From Lichenostomus cassidix (lineage: Eukaryota; Chordata; Aves; Passeriformes; Meliphagidae), in contig CM039211.1 of NCBI GenBank assembly GCA_008360975.2, positions 52,258,600 through 52,322,599 on the forward strand: a stretch of 64,000 nucleotides of DNA, read 5' to 3'. Both the position numbers and the translations under genes were made by a program. The notes beneath the pieces are model-generated. The model was not told the origin of the DNA. It did not search any database and saw nothing but the letters and a program-made list of their open reading frames with translations. Every line of letters begins with the position of its first letter. Positions within the stretch are counted from its first letter, which is position 1. Below are positions 1 through 13,500 of this stretch, piece after piece.

Positions 1-3000
1 CACTTGTATCCAAATCTGTTAATATGGTTGGTCACTTTCCTTGAACATCTCCACTTTTTGTGAAGCTGTATTATAGTACATAGCCCCTGTATTTTCCATT
101 AAGAAATGTCTTCCCAAATAATATATTATTTTAAGCATGTATCACTTAATTTCTCATTCTGCAAAATAGGCTATGTTCTATGTACTAACAAATTCAAACT
201 CTAAAATATCAATTTCCATTTCTTAGAAGATTAACTAAACTGATTTAGTTGATGCAAAGATACTCTGTAAAGAAAATAAAGTTTCTGGTAAGCATTAGAG
301 CTTTCCTTTTTTTCCTTACATCAAGGTCCACAGATCCATTAGAATGTGCCTCTGGGAAGCAGACCAGAGTCAGGACCAGTCTGCTTCTCCAGGAAGCAGA
401 GCAGAGCAGTGTCCCAGTCTGGACATAAAAGAGCACCCATGTCTCCTCTGCTCTTCTCACTCTACTGGGCTCCCTCAGATATATTAGATACACCAGTAAC
501 ATCTGCAGTAAATAAGGACCAAGACTGAAAAATAAAAGCACACAATACATAAGAATCACTTGTCAGACAACTAGATCCTTACTTGAGTTGTTCAGCTTTG
601 AAAACTATTAAGGAAATACAATGAAGACAGAACAGTTTTCAAATCAATACAAGAGAGTGAATGGCCATGAGAGTTACAGGGAATGGTTTCATGAAATAGA
701 GCCAATTCTTTTTCCTAGGAAAGTTCTTAAATTCAAAGAAAATCTCACACTGGAGATTCAGTAAACCTCATGATACAGCAAGACATTGTAATATAGTGTT
801 GGGAGAAATGAAGTAATAATCTATAAATTGCAGGGCTGGAATAAAATTTGTACCTTAAGGAACCATTTAATCTGGGATCCTTGCAGAGAATATTTCTCCT
901 GCATGTGTTAATATCATCAATATAATACCATCATACTTTTGCCCAAAACTCTCATAAAAAGCCATTAAAGTTATGCTTCACATGTTTAACATGGTATTTA
1001 ACTGCTGGACTTTACATACACCAGTACAACACTTGTTGACATCTTTCTGGAGCTTCGCTCAGCAATGTACCACATCATCAAAACACTCCTTTTAAATCCA
1101 CACAAACTCAGATGGAAGCCTGCTATTCACCAGGAAACTCCCTCTGCCAAGGTGCATTTGCAAAGCCTATGAGTTTTGTTAAACAAACCCAAGAGCAAGC
1201 AGTTCTCCAGACAGGAAAGTATAAAAACAGTGTCAGGGCCACTCTCCCAGTCCTATCTTTTTTTCCATTACGGGTGATCACTGAAATGATCCACTTACCC
1301 AAATGCAGCCTTAAAACACAAAAAAGAAAAGGAAAACAACCCAAACAGTTCCCACTGTGTCCTCACATACTGGCTGGCAGAATGGCACTATTGCTAGTAG
1401 TTTCCAGATGCAAAGAAACTGATCACAATCTCCTTGGCAGGACTCTGCTCCATCCTTTCTCCCAGCTGTGAGAGCTGCTCTGCCCGCCAGCGCTGTCACA
1501 CAAGCACTGGTGCATCTTCCTTCTTGTAAACACAAGAAGTGCAAGGACTGTTCACAGAGCCATGGGAAACTGATTCCCCTGATACAGGAGGATCGCTCTG
1601 CAGGTCAGGCATAACTGCAGCTTTCACAGCAAGTACAGATGAACTCACCAGCACATTCCTGTTATTCCTGCAGGCAGAAGCAGTGTGACACCTCAGTGAG
1701 CAGCACATAAATGAAGCAGACCCTTGAATGTCCTTTGCCTCAGAAGATCCCTTCAAACAGAAATTCCTCTTTACTGCCTAGAGATGCAGAAGTGGATGAT
1801 ACCACAGCAGATGAGGACATAAAAGGGACACATCTCGAGCAACCAGACAGGTAACTCAACCTCAACCAGTCTGTCTCTGCAAGACAGCAAATATTTCTAT
1901 AGGTCTCAGGACGAGTAGTCTTTGTTTCTGTGATATCACTTAACTCCTCACTGCTGACAACTGTGTCTTCCATTTATGTTTTTCTAGGGCAATGCCTTGT
2001 ACCTGGAAACATTCATCTTAGCATAGCCACTGCCACGTCTGCCAGTCACTCCTCAGTTCAGAGTACTACGTAAAACGGCCACAGCACCATGCCTCTTCTC
2101 ATTGCATAAAGCACTACTTCGATTTCCAGGAACAGACTAGTTTATTTTCCTCTTTCCAAAACTAACATTACTGCTACTGTAATCCTGGAAAAAGAGATAC
2201 CCAGGGGAGAATCAAACAGCAATAACAGAAGTTGTGAAAACAAAATGGCTTCCTTCCATCTGTGAAACACAACCACTGGGGAGGGAAAAGGTGGAATGCT
2301 TTGAACACGAATCTCTGCAATAAGAGTTTATTTAGATGTGTCAGACAGACAGTGTCCTGCTGTGCTTGTCCCCAATTATCTGGAATTAGAAATAAGATGG
2401 GGAGAAGATTGCAAAGCTTTGATCTGAAGCAGAGCAACGCCAGTTTCGTGGTATCGGTCATGTCATACCCTTAGAGGCAGCCAAGCCTGAGATCTGTTCC
2501 TAAAACCCTCATACATCTTATAGTCTACTGCATCCACTGACCTCCTTTGATCCAAATGATGAGTTGCCCCTTTTGCACACAAAATGAAAGCATCTCATCA
2601 AAGAAGGAGACCTGCTTGTGACCCCATAGCTGCAGCTTCAGGAGCAGCTGAACTAGTTTGAAGTTTTTTGCCAACCAAAAAGGAACATGAGAGAGGGCTT
2701 CCCCTCCTCCCCTCCCTTCACTCTACCCTACACCTGGCCACTCAGTCCCATCCCCTTCCCTCCTTTACATCAGCACACGACAGACCACCCTAAGCCTCGG
2801 TTCTTTTCCTCCTCAGTTAGCCTGGGAGAGGGAGAGAGTAGGGCTGGTCAGGAGCAGAGCAAAGCTATGCCCTCATTCAGCTCTGGGGAATCTAAGCACT
2901 GTGTCACTCCCAATACTGCCTTCTTTGAATACCACTGGAAAGGTTGCCCATCTGTGGGATTTTAGAACAGCTCTAATTTGCCTCATCTGTAATACTCTTT

Positions 3001-3550
3001 TTAGTATCATTTGACTGGCGTTAGGCCCACACATTACTTTTTTTTCTGATTACTCCAGACATGCCTGCTTTTTATTAGAACTCCAGTACTGGACAAGCAC
3101 TCAGCCTCGGTAATTGTTCATGTTAAAGCTTTCTGTGGTCATGGTAGCAGATAAACAGAAACTCTTTCAGATTTAGCAGAAACCTACCTAAAAATGCTAT
3201 TAGCTTGCTGGTTTGTTTTAACTGATTGAAGGGCACAATCATTTAGCATAAACAAAATAATTTTCTTATTGAGTAACACAAACATGGTTAAGTCTGTAGC
3301 ACACATTTCATTAAAATAAAACATCTGCAAATTAAGTAACACATACTAGCATTGTGTGTCCTAAATATTTTAACACACACATATTCACAGTATTTCGTGC
3401 AGTAACCTACGAATGCATGTATTTCAGTTAGAAAATATAGCTCTTCCATGGAATAATGTACATGGTGCCTGACACCTATCTTCCTTCACTAGTTTGAGAA
3501 AACTAAGTTTAAAGTATAAGATAACTGCTAATGATATACGAACCTATCTT

Positions 3551-3570
3551 TGTTGTGACATGTTGTGACA
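3551..3570. repeat. Perfect 10-bp tandem duplication
   Basis: TGTTGTGACA occurs twice head to tail. It is a small replication-slippage product with no evident function. Confidence 0.9.
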
Positions 3571-4860
3571 TTTTAAGGATAGTTAATGTCATAACAAAAC
3601 ACAAACCTTCATCTTTCACCTCCACTATGAAAGTATCTGAGGTCTCCTAGAATGCTACATCTATTTTAAACAGAGGTTTAGAATTAAAAACTTAATTAAA
3701 GAACAGGAATTTAAATAGCCTAAACTTATCCATCAGTTAACAGACAAATTTATCTGACCATATCCGAACACACACATCTGATCAACTGAAGTGTGTGCCA
3801 AGAGATACAACACTTCCTTCCTGTGATTTTTAAATGTAGAGAGATAGTGATCTTTAAAAAAATGGTCCACATACCACTGTTTTGAAAATCAGCAAAGGTT
3901 TTCAACGGTCAGCTGACCAAAAAAAGCAAAAAACCCAAAAAGTTACCTGCCATCCAAAAAAATTATATGCCATCCAAATTCTCCTACTTAAAAGAGAGTG
4001 TTAAAATACTGTCAGGATAAACTAGATATCCAAGCTTCACTACTTGCAAGGACGAATACCCTCTGAAGCTAAATTGTTTCCTAATAAAAAACATCAAGAG
4101 CTGGACATCATTGAAAACCAACCTTTATCTTTCTGAATGGTAACATAGTAAATTGTAACACAGGAGGAGCCTCCTGTTTCAATCTAGATAAAGAAGTCTT
4201 CTTTCAGATAAGATTTCATTTGCATCTGACTTTGGCAGCAAGAGAATTGGCAAGTTTATCTCTTAAGATGGTGGAGATCTTGAAAAAAAACCAAACAACC
4301 CCAACCAACAAAACCCCCTCCCGTTTAATAGAGAATTTCCAAGCTTTCAAGCACAGCACCCAGTTATCACAAGTTAGTGCAAGCTGGCAATAGAAATAGT
4401 CCTTCTAACAGATGAGCTAAAGACATAAAGACTCCTGCAAATCTAGGAATAACAAAAATGTATGCACAGAGAAACAGGCATAAAACCCAAATCAGTGTAA
4501 GCAGCACTCCAACCAGCAGTGTCCATGCCACGGGGAAAGCACTGGCCACAACTCACCACAGAACAGGCCATTGGCTCTTTGTTGACTACATCAAGCTTCC
4601 TGAAATCTGCCCACACTGGGCCCGTTACATAATGATTGGATGTTTTAGTTCAGTCGGTCAGAAGGCATTCTTACATTCCTTTGATTTGACCAATACCCCA
4701 AATAAAAGGGAAAAAATGCTGAAGAAAAGGCCATTCTGTACGTCTTTAGCGGTGCCCTACTTTGCTCCTACCCAAGCACAGCAAGATTTACCTTCCCAGA
4801 AAGATACTTGTTTTTTCTTTCTTTTCTGGATACAACCAGCCTCCTTACAAAATAAAAATT

Positions 4861-4873
4861 AAAAAAAAAAAAA
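4861..4873. repeat. Poly-A run
   Basis: Thirteen A residues following an A-rich stretch (CAAAATAAAAATT). No retroposon body was recognised. Confidence 0.85.
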
Positions 4874-5260
4874 TCTCCAGGCTCTTTTTCTTTCTAGCTT
4901 TCCTCTTCATGTCCAACTCCTATTACAGGTGTGGCAGAGAAAACCTGACAGGCCCATACTATCAATTAATCCTCATGTGGCCAGCATACTATTTACCTAC
5001 TACATACAGTGAAGTTTGGTTCTCAGTAAGTACAGGATAAATTTGAAAGTCTCCAAGATAGTCCAAATTTTAAATCCATCCACAAACGAGCTGGCTTTAA
5101 ATCAAATGAATGCACTTCCAAGACATATGTATTTGTGTGTCTGTGCATCTGTCATCTGTATCTCAAGTCAGCAAAGCTCCACGGATGTTCAGTTACCTGC
5201 ATTGGTAACTAAATGAGTTGTTTCAATGGAAAGGAGTATTTTCAATGTTCTGCAAAGTAA

Positions 5261-5282
5261 CAAACAAACAAACAAACAAAAA
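5261..5282. repeat. (CAAA)n simple repeat
   Basis: Five CAAA units running into an A stretch. It may be the tail of an old retroposon, but no body was recognised next to it. Confidence 0.9.
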
Positions 5283-8200
5283 CCCCCACAACATTTCTCT
5301 GACATCAACATGAAATAAAATTAGATCCCACTGTATCTCAGATTCTGTTAAACCCAAGAGTGCAGTCAATAAATATCAGCCCTGTATATCAAATGAAGTT
5401 TATAAATGATTAAGCTTTAACAATCCCACCTCACTCTAGTGAGTCAGATAAAATCTGCTGCTTCTTAAATGGCAAAATATTTAACCAGTCTGGGTAATCA
5501 CTTAAGTTAACCCCTTGATTCTATGTGCTTAAACATTAACATTTACAGTGTGCAGAAAGTATAAGCCAGTCACTTTAAAAAAAACCTATTTTCAGCTCAT
5601 TTCCTTTGATGTGGAAATACATACAATAGCCACTAGTCAATTGCAACTTTACACAGAAGTAACTTTTTTTAGGGTTTACATTAATTATAACTAGAAACCT
5701 GATTGTCTGAATTCTATTTCTGATTCTTTCTGATCCAAGAAACTAATTTAAACTCATTTTCACAATTTAAGTCTTTGCAATCTTACCTAAAGAAAAAAAA
5801 TCTCTGAAAAAAATCATCTGGTCAAACATCTGAACTCTACTACTGGACAAATCTCATTTTCTCAACAAGCAAAAAGCAGAGGCTTTTCTTGTATTTCTTC
5901 AAGAGAGGAATACCCATTGTAGAAAGCAAAACCTAAAAGAAAAATTCATTTCTGAAAGCTCTTTGAAAAAACTAATATCTATTAGCACAGCTCCAAGTAG
6001 AGATTTTTAAGCCAGCACCAAAAGCAAAAAATATACTAGAGAATAGCAGAATTTTACCTTTAATCCCAGCATGTTAAAGAAAACTAAGATTATTTCCCTT
6101 TGATCTGTAATAAAAAGCAGTCAGGAACAGCAAGCAATACACCTTCCATTGCTTTTTACTGGAGCCATTGGTTTTCAGCTCCCTGGAAATAATCAAGCCT
6201 TGAATATGAAGAATATATCACAGTAATATACAAGCAGCACATTACATACTTCCAACACATACTAGCAAATAACACTTAACTCCCTTTTTCTGGTGATACT
6301 GTGAGTGAAATTTCTAACACAGGTGATGATTCACTGTGCAAAGTTAACATCAAGTTGCTTGTGCTTTGGAAATGGGAGGAAGTTGGTTTTTGAGATACAT
6401 GTCTAAGGAGACAATGGTGCAGCAGCCAGCCTGCCTGCCCCACAGCACTGATGGCTCAGCAGTCAGCCCTTTCACGAAGGGAGACTTCCTTTCACTAGTG
6501 CCAAAACATGGGCACTTTTAACAGGCACTTTTTTCTGTACCAGAAGCCTAACACCGGCCCTCATCACCAGATACAGGTAAAAAACTGAAATGCTGATTAA
6601 ACATGAGACGGCTGTCGTGCTTCACATTCCCCTGACTCTCGGAACATTTTTCTTTTATTTAAGAAGTCACCTAAAATCAGTCATGTTCCCAAGCAGAGGG
6701 ATCAGAAATGGTAATTCCTAATTCTTAACTGCAGGCACCAGCTACAAAGTCTCATGAAATTGGGTTCTCACAAGCATTTTCACCTTCCTCCTGACTCTCT
6801 TTCTCTCAAAATGAGTGGGTCAGCTTTCAATGGGAAAATACTCCAATTCCACTCCTTCTGCCAGTTCTATGACCTGGTGGTGAGGACATAGCACCTGGAG
6901 CTGGTCACTGCAGGTGGGTTCCCCAGCCTGCAGAGACATGGGAACACAGGTAATCTGTTTTCGGTGAAAGTACCCAACCACAGGCAAAGGAGGCTATGGC
7001 ACCACCCTTTAACCAATATGCTGTGGGACTACAGGGCAGGCACTGATCTTTTGTCCTCAGGAGAGGATCCCATGTTGCAGAGATGCCCAGCACCCACCAG
7101 CCAGGCCACAGCACCATGCCAGAGGTAGGCAGGAGAGAAACACCGACACTGTCCATGGGCTAATCCTTCAAGACTCACCATTGCCTTGGAGATCTCTGCT
7201 TCTCTCTACCGACCCTCCAAACATTGCAACCTCTGAGATCAGGCAACATGAACCAGGTGACAAATTTTTAAGTGTTACATGGGATGCAAACACAGAGTTG
7301 ACTTGAAGCTGCACCCAGCACTTTTATCACTGAATTTTTTATCAATTTCTGGCAGAATTTTAAAGCACGCTATTCTGAAAGTAAATTAATGGAAGAAAAA
7401 TGAGTCAAGGGAAAGATTCTGTTTCCTTTTACATGCATGACTCATTTTAATTATCATCCTGCAGGCAAATTGGTTAATTGCTAGAAAGAACTGATTATTT
7501 ACTCCTTTTCTCATTAGGTAAAAGCCATTGCACACTCAGACTGAAAATTCATAACATGAACTAAAACCAGACCTTGCTTTATACTTCTAATATTTTTACT
7601 TCGTTTTGTATTTTTACCCTAATTTCAAACTATAATTTTTGGAAAATAATGATAAGCCTACATTGCTAAGGCATGTTTCTCTTTTTTTAACATCTGAAAC
7701 TGGTTACATCAGCTAATAAAGCATTATAGTATCTGTTTCTTAAACTAAGTATCCAGATGCATCTATAGAAATTTATGTTTAAATCAGTGAATTACAAACA
7801 CTTTATTTCACTCAGTACACAGGATTTTCTTCCATGTGCTTATCAGATCAAGGTTTGTTTTTATTTTACTACACTATAAGGGATCTCGAACTAAACTTAT
7901 TTTTCAGGGAAGGGAAAAAGGATGAAAATTTTAGTTGCTTTTTTGGGTTGTGTGATTTGCTTCAGGGCTTTTTTTGTGGAACAGCATAAGTCATGCTAGA
8001 ATGAGAAGACAAAAATCAAATTGAGCCCTGGTGAAATGGCAAGTGCTCAGCTAATGAAGTCATACCAAAACTAGCACCTATAATTGACATACAATGGAAT
8101 GACAACGATGAAAGCTCAAAAAAAGTTATCTTTCACTCTGTCTAAAGGAGTTGTGTATTGTGGCTGGGAAGGTATCTTTTCTTCTCTAAAGAAATCAAAT

Positions 8201-8819
8201 GCATATGTTGGCATTTCAGCCTGGAAATAAGACATGGCAGGTATAAATAATGCAGTCCCCTAGCTGCCACAATGTATTATTGACGAGTTATATATATAGA
8301 AAAATTATTTGGATTTACAGACATTCCCATGCTGAGAATCTTCAAGATTCCATTATTTCAAGAATGTATTATCTCATAAAGGAGATGCCTCCAAAAAGGC
8401 ATTCAAACTTGTGAGGGGGCAGAAACCCTAGGCCACTGGTTGCTGGCAAGGTAGGCACTGGCAGGTTCCATCTGACCAGCTAAATGTGGCAATGACTGCA
8501 CTGATGTGTAGGTGACTGCACTGCAGGAGGGACTATCCCATAATGAGCTAACAAGGGTAGAAAGTAAAACCAGGTAGAAAGCACAGGTGACCCTGCCTGA
8601 CATGACAGCAGTGTTGTATCTCAACCAATTTCAACAACTTGTTTTTCTTTTTGTTTTAATCAGAACTTTTTGTGCTTCAAAGTGCAGCCCCGTAAGGGTA
8701 CACAAGTACTGTATGGTATACAGATTAGCCAAAATCAGACATGAAAGCCATTGGTTTCTGGCCTCTATGCAAATACACACAGCTAGAAACAGCTAATCTT
8801 CTGATCAACAAGTGAAACA

Positions 8820-9578
8820 GCTCCTGCTGGGTCAGAGCAACCCCAGTATCAATTCAGGCTGGGGGCTGAACAGACCAAGAGCAGACCTGACAAGAAGGAC
8901 TTGGAGTTCTCAGTGGATGAAAAGCTAATTGTGACCATGCAATGTGCATTTGCAGTCCAGAATACCAACGATTTGGCTGCATTCCAGGCAGTGTGGGCAG
9001 CAGGACCAGGGAGGAGATTCTGCCCCTCTGCTCTGCTCTGGTGAGACCTCACCTGCAGTGCTGTGTCCAGATCTGGGGTCCCTGCACAGAAAGGCCATGG
9101 ACCTGTTGGAGTGAGTCCAGAGAAGGCCACAAAAGTCACGAGAGGGCTGGAGCACCTCTCCTGTGAGGACAGGCTGAGAGATTAGGGTTTTTCATCTAAG
9201 AGATGAGAAGGCTCCAAGGAGACTTTATAGCATCTTCCAGTACCTAAACTGGGCCTACAAGAAATCTGGAGAGGAAATTTTGCAAGGGCATGTGGTGACA
9301 GGACAAGGGGAAATGGTTTTAAATTAAAAAAAGGGCAAACTCAGGTGAGATATAAGGAAGAAGATTTTTACTTTACTTTACTTTACCAGCGAGGGTGGTG
9401 GAGCACTGGAACAGGTTGCTCAGAGAGCTGATGGGTGCCCCATCCCTGGAAACATTTAATAGCAGGTTGGATGAATCTCTGAGCAACCTGATCTAGTTGA
9501 AGATGTCCCTAGGGTTGTTGGACTAGCTGACCTTTAAAGGTAACTTCCAACTCTAAGTATTCTATGACACTATGAAAC
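8820..9578 (+). mobile_element. CR1 LINE, 3' part with decayed reverse-transcriptase end
   Basis: The plus strand shows the usual CR1 order. First comes the end of the reverse-transcriptase frame, with [20 protein letters not shown] coding around 9030-9090 (frame now broken). Then come GTGGTGACAGGACAAGGGG, GGAGCACTGGAACAGGTTGC, GTGCCCCATCCCTGGAAAC and GTTGTTGGACTAGCTGACC. The element ends in the ATTCTATGACACTATGAAA tail characteristic of avian CR1. The 5' end is truncated, as in most CR1 copies. Frameshifts and stops make it inactive. A (TTTAC)4 stretch at 9367-9386 lies inside it. This is the best preserved repeat in the window. Confidence 0.93.
9367..9386. repeat. (TTTAC)4 microsatellite within a CR1
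   Basis: Four perfect TTTAC units expand a site inside the untranslated part of the surrounding CR1 copy. It probably arose after insertion. Confidence 0.9.
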
Positions 9579-9939
9579 AGATTCACATCCCATGGAACTA
9601 GAAAGGCAGAACTGCTAGGTAACTCGAGCTATATGACTTCCCTGAAATAATTCAGTGTTGAACTACAGTTTATTTTTCAGTGGGGTAGGATAAAGGGTGA
9701 TCTTGATTCTAGCACTGACCTTAATTTTCTTACTGACACCCTATCTCAGCCCACTATAGATTTTTCTGGCTCTTCTCTAGTCACAGTCAAAATCATCTTT
9801 GATACATAGACATTAACAGGATATTGCAGTAGCAGCAGTACCAGTGCCAAATACATGATATAAACTCTACTCCTAGGCAGAACACCTCATTTTTATAGTC
9901 CAAAATTGTGACAGGTCTTTCCTCTAATCCTGCTATATT

Positions 9940-9961
9940 GACTATCTGCTGACTATCTGCT
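9940..9961. repeat. Perfect 11-bp tandem duplication
   Basis: GACTATCTGCT occurs twice head to tail. It is probably a slippage product. Confidence 0.9.
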
Positions 9962-10454
9962 GTGACCTTCTATTCAGAATTGCCACATTTTCACATGACA
10001 TGCCCATGGAGTTATTAATAGTTCCCATTACGATGACTTTGGCTTCTGAATTTCCAACTTGTCCACATCACTCTCTCTTTCTGTTCTTTGTCATTCCACT
10101 ACCTGCTTATGTCATTGGCAGGGAAAGCATTGACTTTTTTCATCACTGCTGATTTTTAAATGCTCTTTTTATGTTGCAGGTTAAACAAGAATTAATCCAG
10201 AAATACATAATGCCTCCACTGCCCTGAAAGTCAGGCTGCCTGACCACAGGGGTCCTTTAGGGCTTTGCAAGCTCTGTTTTTGTAACTCTCCAGAGGTTCA
10301 CATGGGTAATGTGATTTTTGTCACCTGTAAAATGACTAGTGAAGAGACAGCAGCTTATCTGCAAATCCAGCTAAAAAAGAACAACTCTGTATTTACAATT
10401 ACATTAGGCACCTGTCAGCCACCTCAAACCTGATACTTTGATTTTGTTTTCGTT

Positions 10455-10535
10455 TACTACATGTACAAAAATGGTTATTGAAAGGTTAAGTACTTTGCCT
10501 AAGCCTATTACACATCTTTATTCATCAACTGAACT
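10455..10535 (-). mobile_element. MIR-like SINE core remnant
   Basis: The plus strand contains GAAAGGTTAAGTACTTTGCC and CTAAGCCTATTACACA, close to the inverted MIR core 'gaggttaagtaacttgcccaaggtcacaca'. A weak match to 'tttacagatgaggaaactgag' lies before it. Only about 80 bases are recognisable. Confidence 0.45.
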
Positions 10536-13500
10536 TATCATTTCATGTAAAAAAATTATCTAGATAATTTCATCAGATAAATTTGCCACAAACTGTAATA
10601 GTATTAGTTTTACACACTTATTCCATTGCCTATTAATTCAATCCCATCATAGACAGCCCGATGTTGTACACAAAACCTGGCTTTTACAGCATTTCTACGC
10701 AGCCCACCCAGCACCTTTCCCCTGGAGGAAGAAGAGTATGGCTTTCCAGGCAGTACCTACTGCTTGGGGAGTGAAATATTGCTGCCTACTGCAGCTTGAT
10801 GCTGAAGGTCAGGGCTGAAACTACCAATGTGGGGACCCAGTGACCATTCTGACTGTATCACTTCCTGCTACCATCAGTCTGCTCTTACCTTCTCAGGCAG
10901 CAGCAGCACTCCAACTGCTCAGGGCTGGCAGCACTCACACATTTGTACATTCCGCTGTCTTACCAGCCTCTCCTCCCAACAGCCCATAACAAAACACAGA
11001 TCCAGCCCGTAAGTCCACTATACAACATTAAGTCATCATGTGTAATCTAATAAACTAGAGACAGAACACTTATGTCATATTCTAGTCTCTGAAACATTTC
11101 CAGAAGGAAAAAAAAAATTGTGGGAAAGGTGGTGAGGGTGGGGATGCAAATAGCATTAACAGAACAAAGAACTTACTGCTCAGTTTTTCCAAATTTTCTG
11201 AATGCACTTTCTTTGGCCTTGGTGATTTTAAAGGATTCTGTTTATGGCTGGATGGAATCTGTTTTCTTACAGATTTATGACAAGAACTACAGTGTCCCTT
11301 CCAAATATTAAGCAAGAATTATAAATTTCTTCTTCATTTTTCTCTCATTTACAGTTATGCCATTCGTATTAATGCACAAACTGTAATGTGCAGTTCAATT
11401 TGCATCTTATAGAAAAGAGTCAACAGCCCTGAGCACAATGATCAGGAAAATCAGACCCAAGGGGCAAGAGCCTTGACTTCTTCTAGAGAAGACTTGTAGG
11501 TGATTCCTCCGTATCCAAAGACTGAAGTCACCTGTGAGGTGATATAGGAGGGGACTAAGTTCTGAGAACACTGATTATTGTCCTCCACTAATAAATTAAA
11601 ACACAAATGATTAATGCAAGAAGCAAATGACTGTTTTTGTAATTTGAGATTTAATACGGATACACTGTGTATCCTAGAAATGAACAGGCATCTAAAGTTT
11701 AATAGGTGGCACTGGGAAGCATTCTGAGTTGTTTCATGGTGAGCAGAGATACTCTGCAAAGCTCTTAAAATTAAAAATCTACTGTACAGCTGTGTTCAAC
11801 AGCTGAAGACAAGACTTTGGGACCCATAAGGCTCCTGGCAACTCTATGCTCTCAAATAATTTACAAACAAGTATCTGGATGTTCTTTCAGAATTTTAAGA
11901 CAATTGAAAACCGACATGGAGTTGCTGTTGGAAAAGGACTTTAACTGTGACTACACCAGATATGCTGGATTGGGGTTTTTAATTAAATTTCCAGCTTACA
12001 ATTTCCATTTCAGCACATGCAGAACCAATTTCTTCTCATCTATGTGATCCTAAGGACATCTATCATGTATAATGTTGATGGGTGGAAACCATACATTTCA
12101 ATTCACTTCCTTTTACCCTTCATAATACCTCTAAACATAAGTCAGCTCTCTATGGTACTGCAACACCATCACTGACAAATGGATCATCTGTCTTTCAAAA
12201 CTTTTCAGAAAGGTAATTTTCTTCCATTTTAGATCAACAGATTCATATAAACTTGAAATATAAATATATAGCTACAGACTGTCCAGAGCTATTCCTAGTT
12301 TATTAAAATTTTTAGCATTAGTTCATGTTATAATTGATGCTGGTATTTTCCTGAAGTGTCAGTAAGCAGAGTTTTATAAAGGAAAGGAAGATTACATCTG
12401 TTATACACCAGTCAGCTTCTGAGATAATTTAAAAAAAAAAACAACAAAACTCTCATCAGCAGGAACTCAATGCTGCCTTAAAAAAAGAAGCTCCAGACAA
12501 CGTTAAACAGTAATCCCTCCTGAAGAAAAAGAGGAGTGCATAGAACACTCACAGTGTTATTTAACATACTCCAGTTCCTTTTCTGTTTTTTAAACCCCAA
12601 AATGCAAACTGTGTCATGTCACCATAACAACTAAAGTCATCCTGAAAATATCTGGAATTGTATCTCAGACAGTTCATTCTGTATCTATTATATAGGTTTA
12701 CCATGTTCTAAGAATTGGAATTTGTGTCTTCAATGCTGTATTAAGTAAATAAGTTAGTTAAATAAATAGAATTAGGCTTCTCTAAGTGACTGAAAAATAT
12801 GCCCTGTTCACCTGGTACCTCAAGACCAGCTCTCTGTACTGGCCACCCTCTCCAAAGCTGCTGACATGCAGTCTCAGAACATTCTTCTTCTACCAAAGTC
12901 AGAGCAACCATAAAACATAAAAAGAAACAAAACCAAAACCAACAAGCAACAGATCTCTTTAGTAAATATCTCTCTCCTTTCATTATTATGTACACCTGGT
13001 TCTTTCTCAAATGCTTAATATAAGCTTTGTTACTTAACTAGAAGAATAATAAATGTGGGCTCTGAGGAACTGATAGGAGTAGGGAATAAAAAATTTGAAG
13101 GTACTAATGTGAACATGCACTCTTTAGAAGCAATTCTCTTCATTTGAAACAAGACTGATGCTCCCTTTAACAGGCATATTTTCAATACAAAAATCAATAC
13201 TTGATATTTTATCCAGAAACTGACACCACTGTTTTCTGCTATTCTTTTCCTATCAAAACAAAGTCCACTTTCAAATCTAATTTTGCATCATCTGTTTATA
13301 AGAGGAAAACAAAAATACTACCAGAGTCTGTTTTAGAATAAAACTAAATTAGTTCACCAAATGTGCTTTAAATTTTCGTGTTAGAAAAGTCCCTAGCTAT
13401 AAATGAAAGATCAACTGATACTGTACATGTTTTCCTAATTGCAAAACAATATCCCTCAGTAATGTTTCAGAATACTGAGGTTTCTTAGAAGCACTTTTTC

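Noticed and set aside
4367..4549. 60-codon minus-strand frame with a long hydrophobic stretch, considered as a small membrane protein or an LHFPL2 exon
   Set aside because: It does not resemble LHFPL2, has no supporting splice context, and is short enough to arise by chance.
8849..9166. Overlapping open frames on both strands near 9 kb
   Set aside because: They fall inside the decayed CR1. The plus frame is a remnant of CR1 reverse transcriptase and the minus frames are its shadows.
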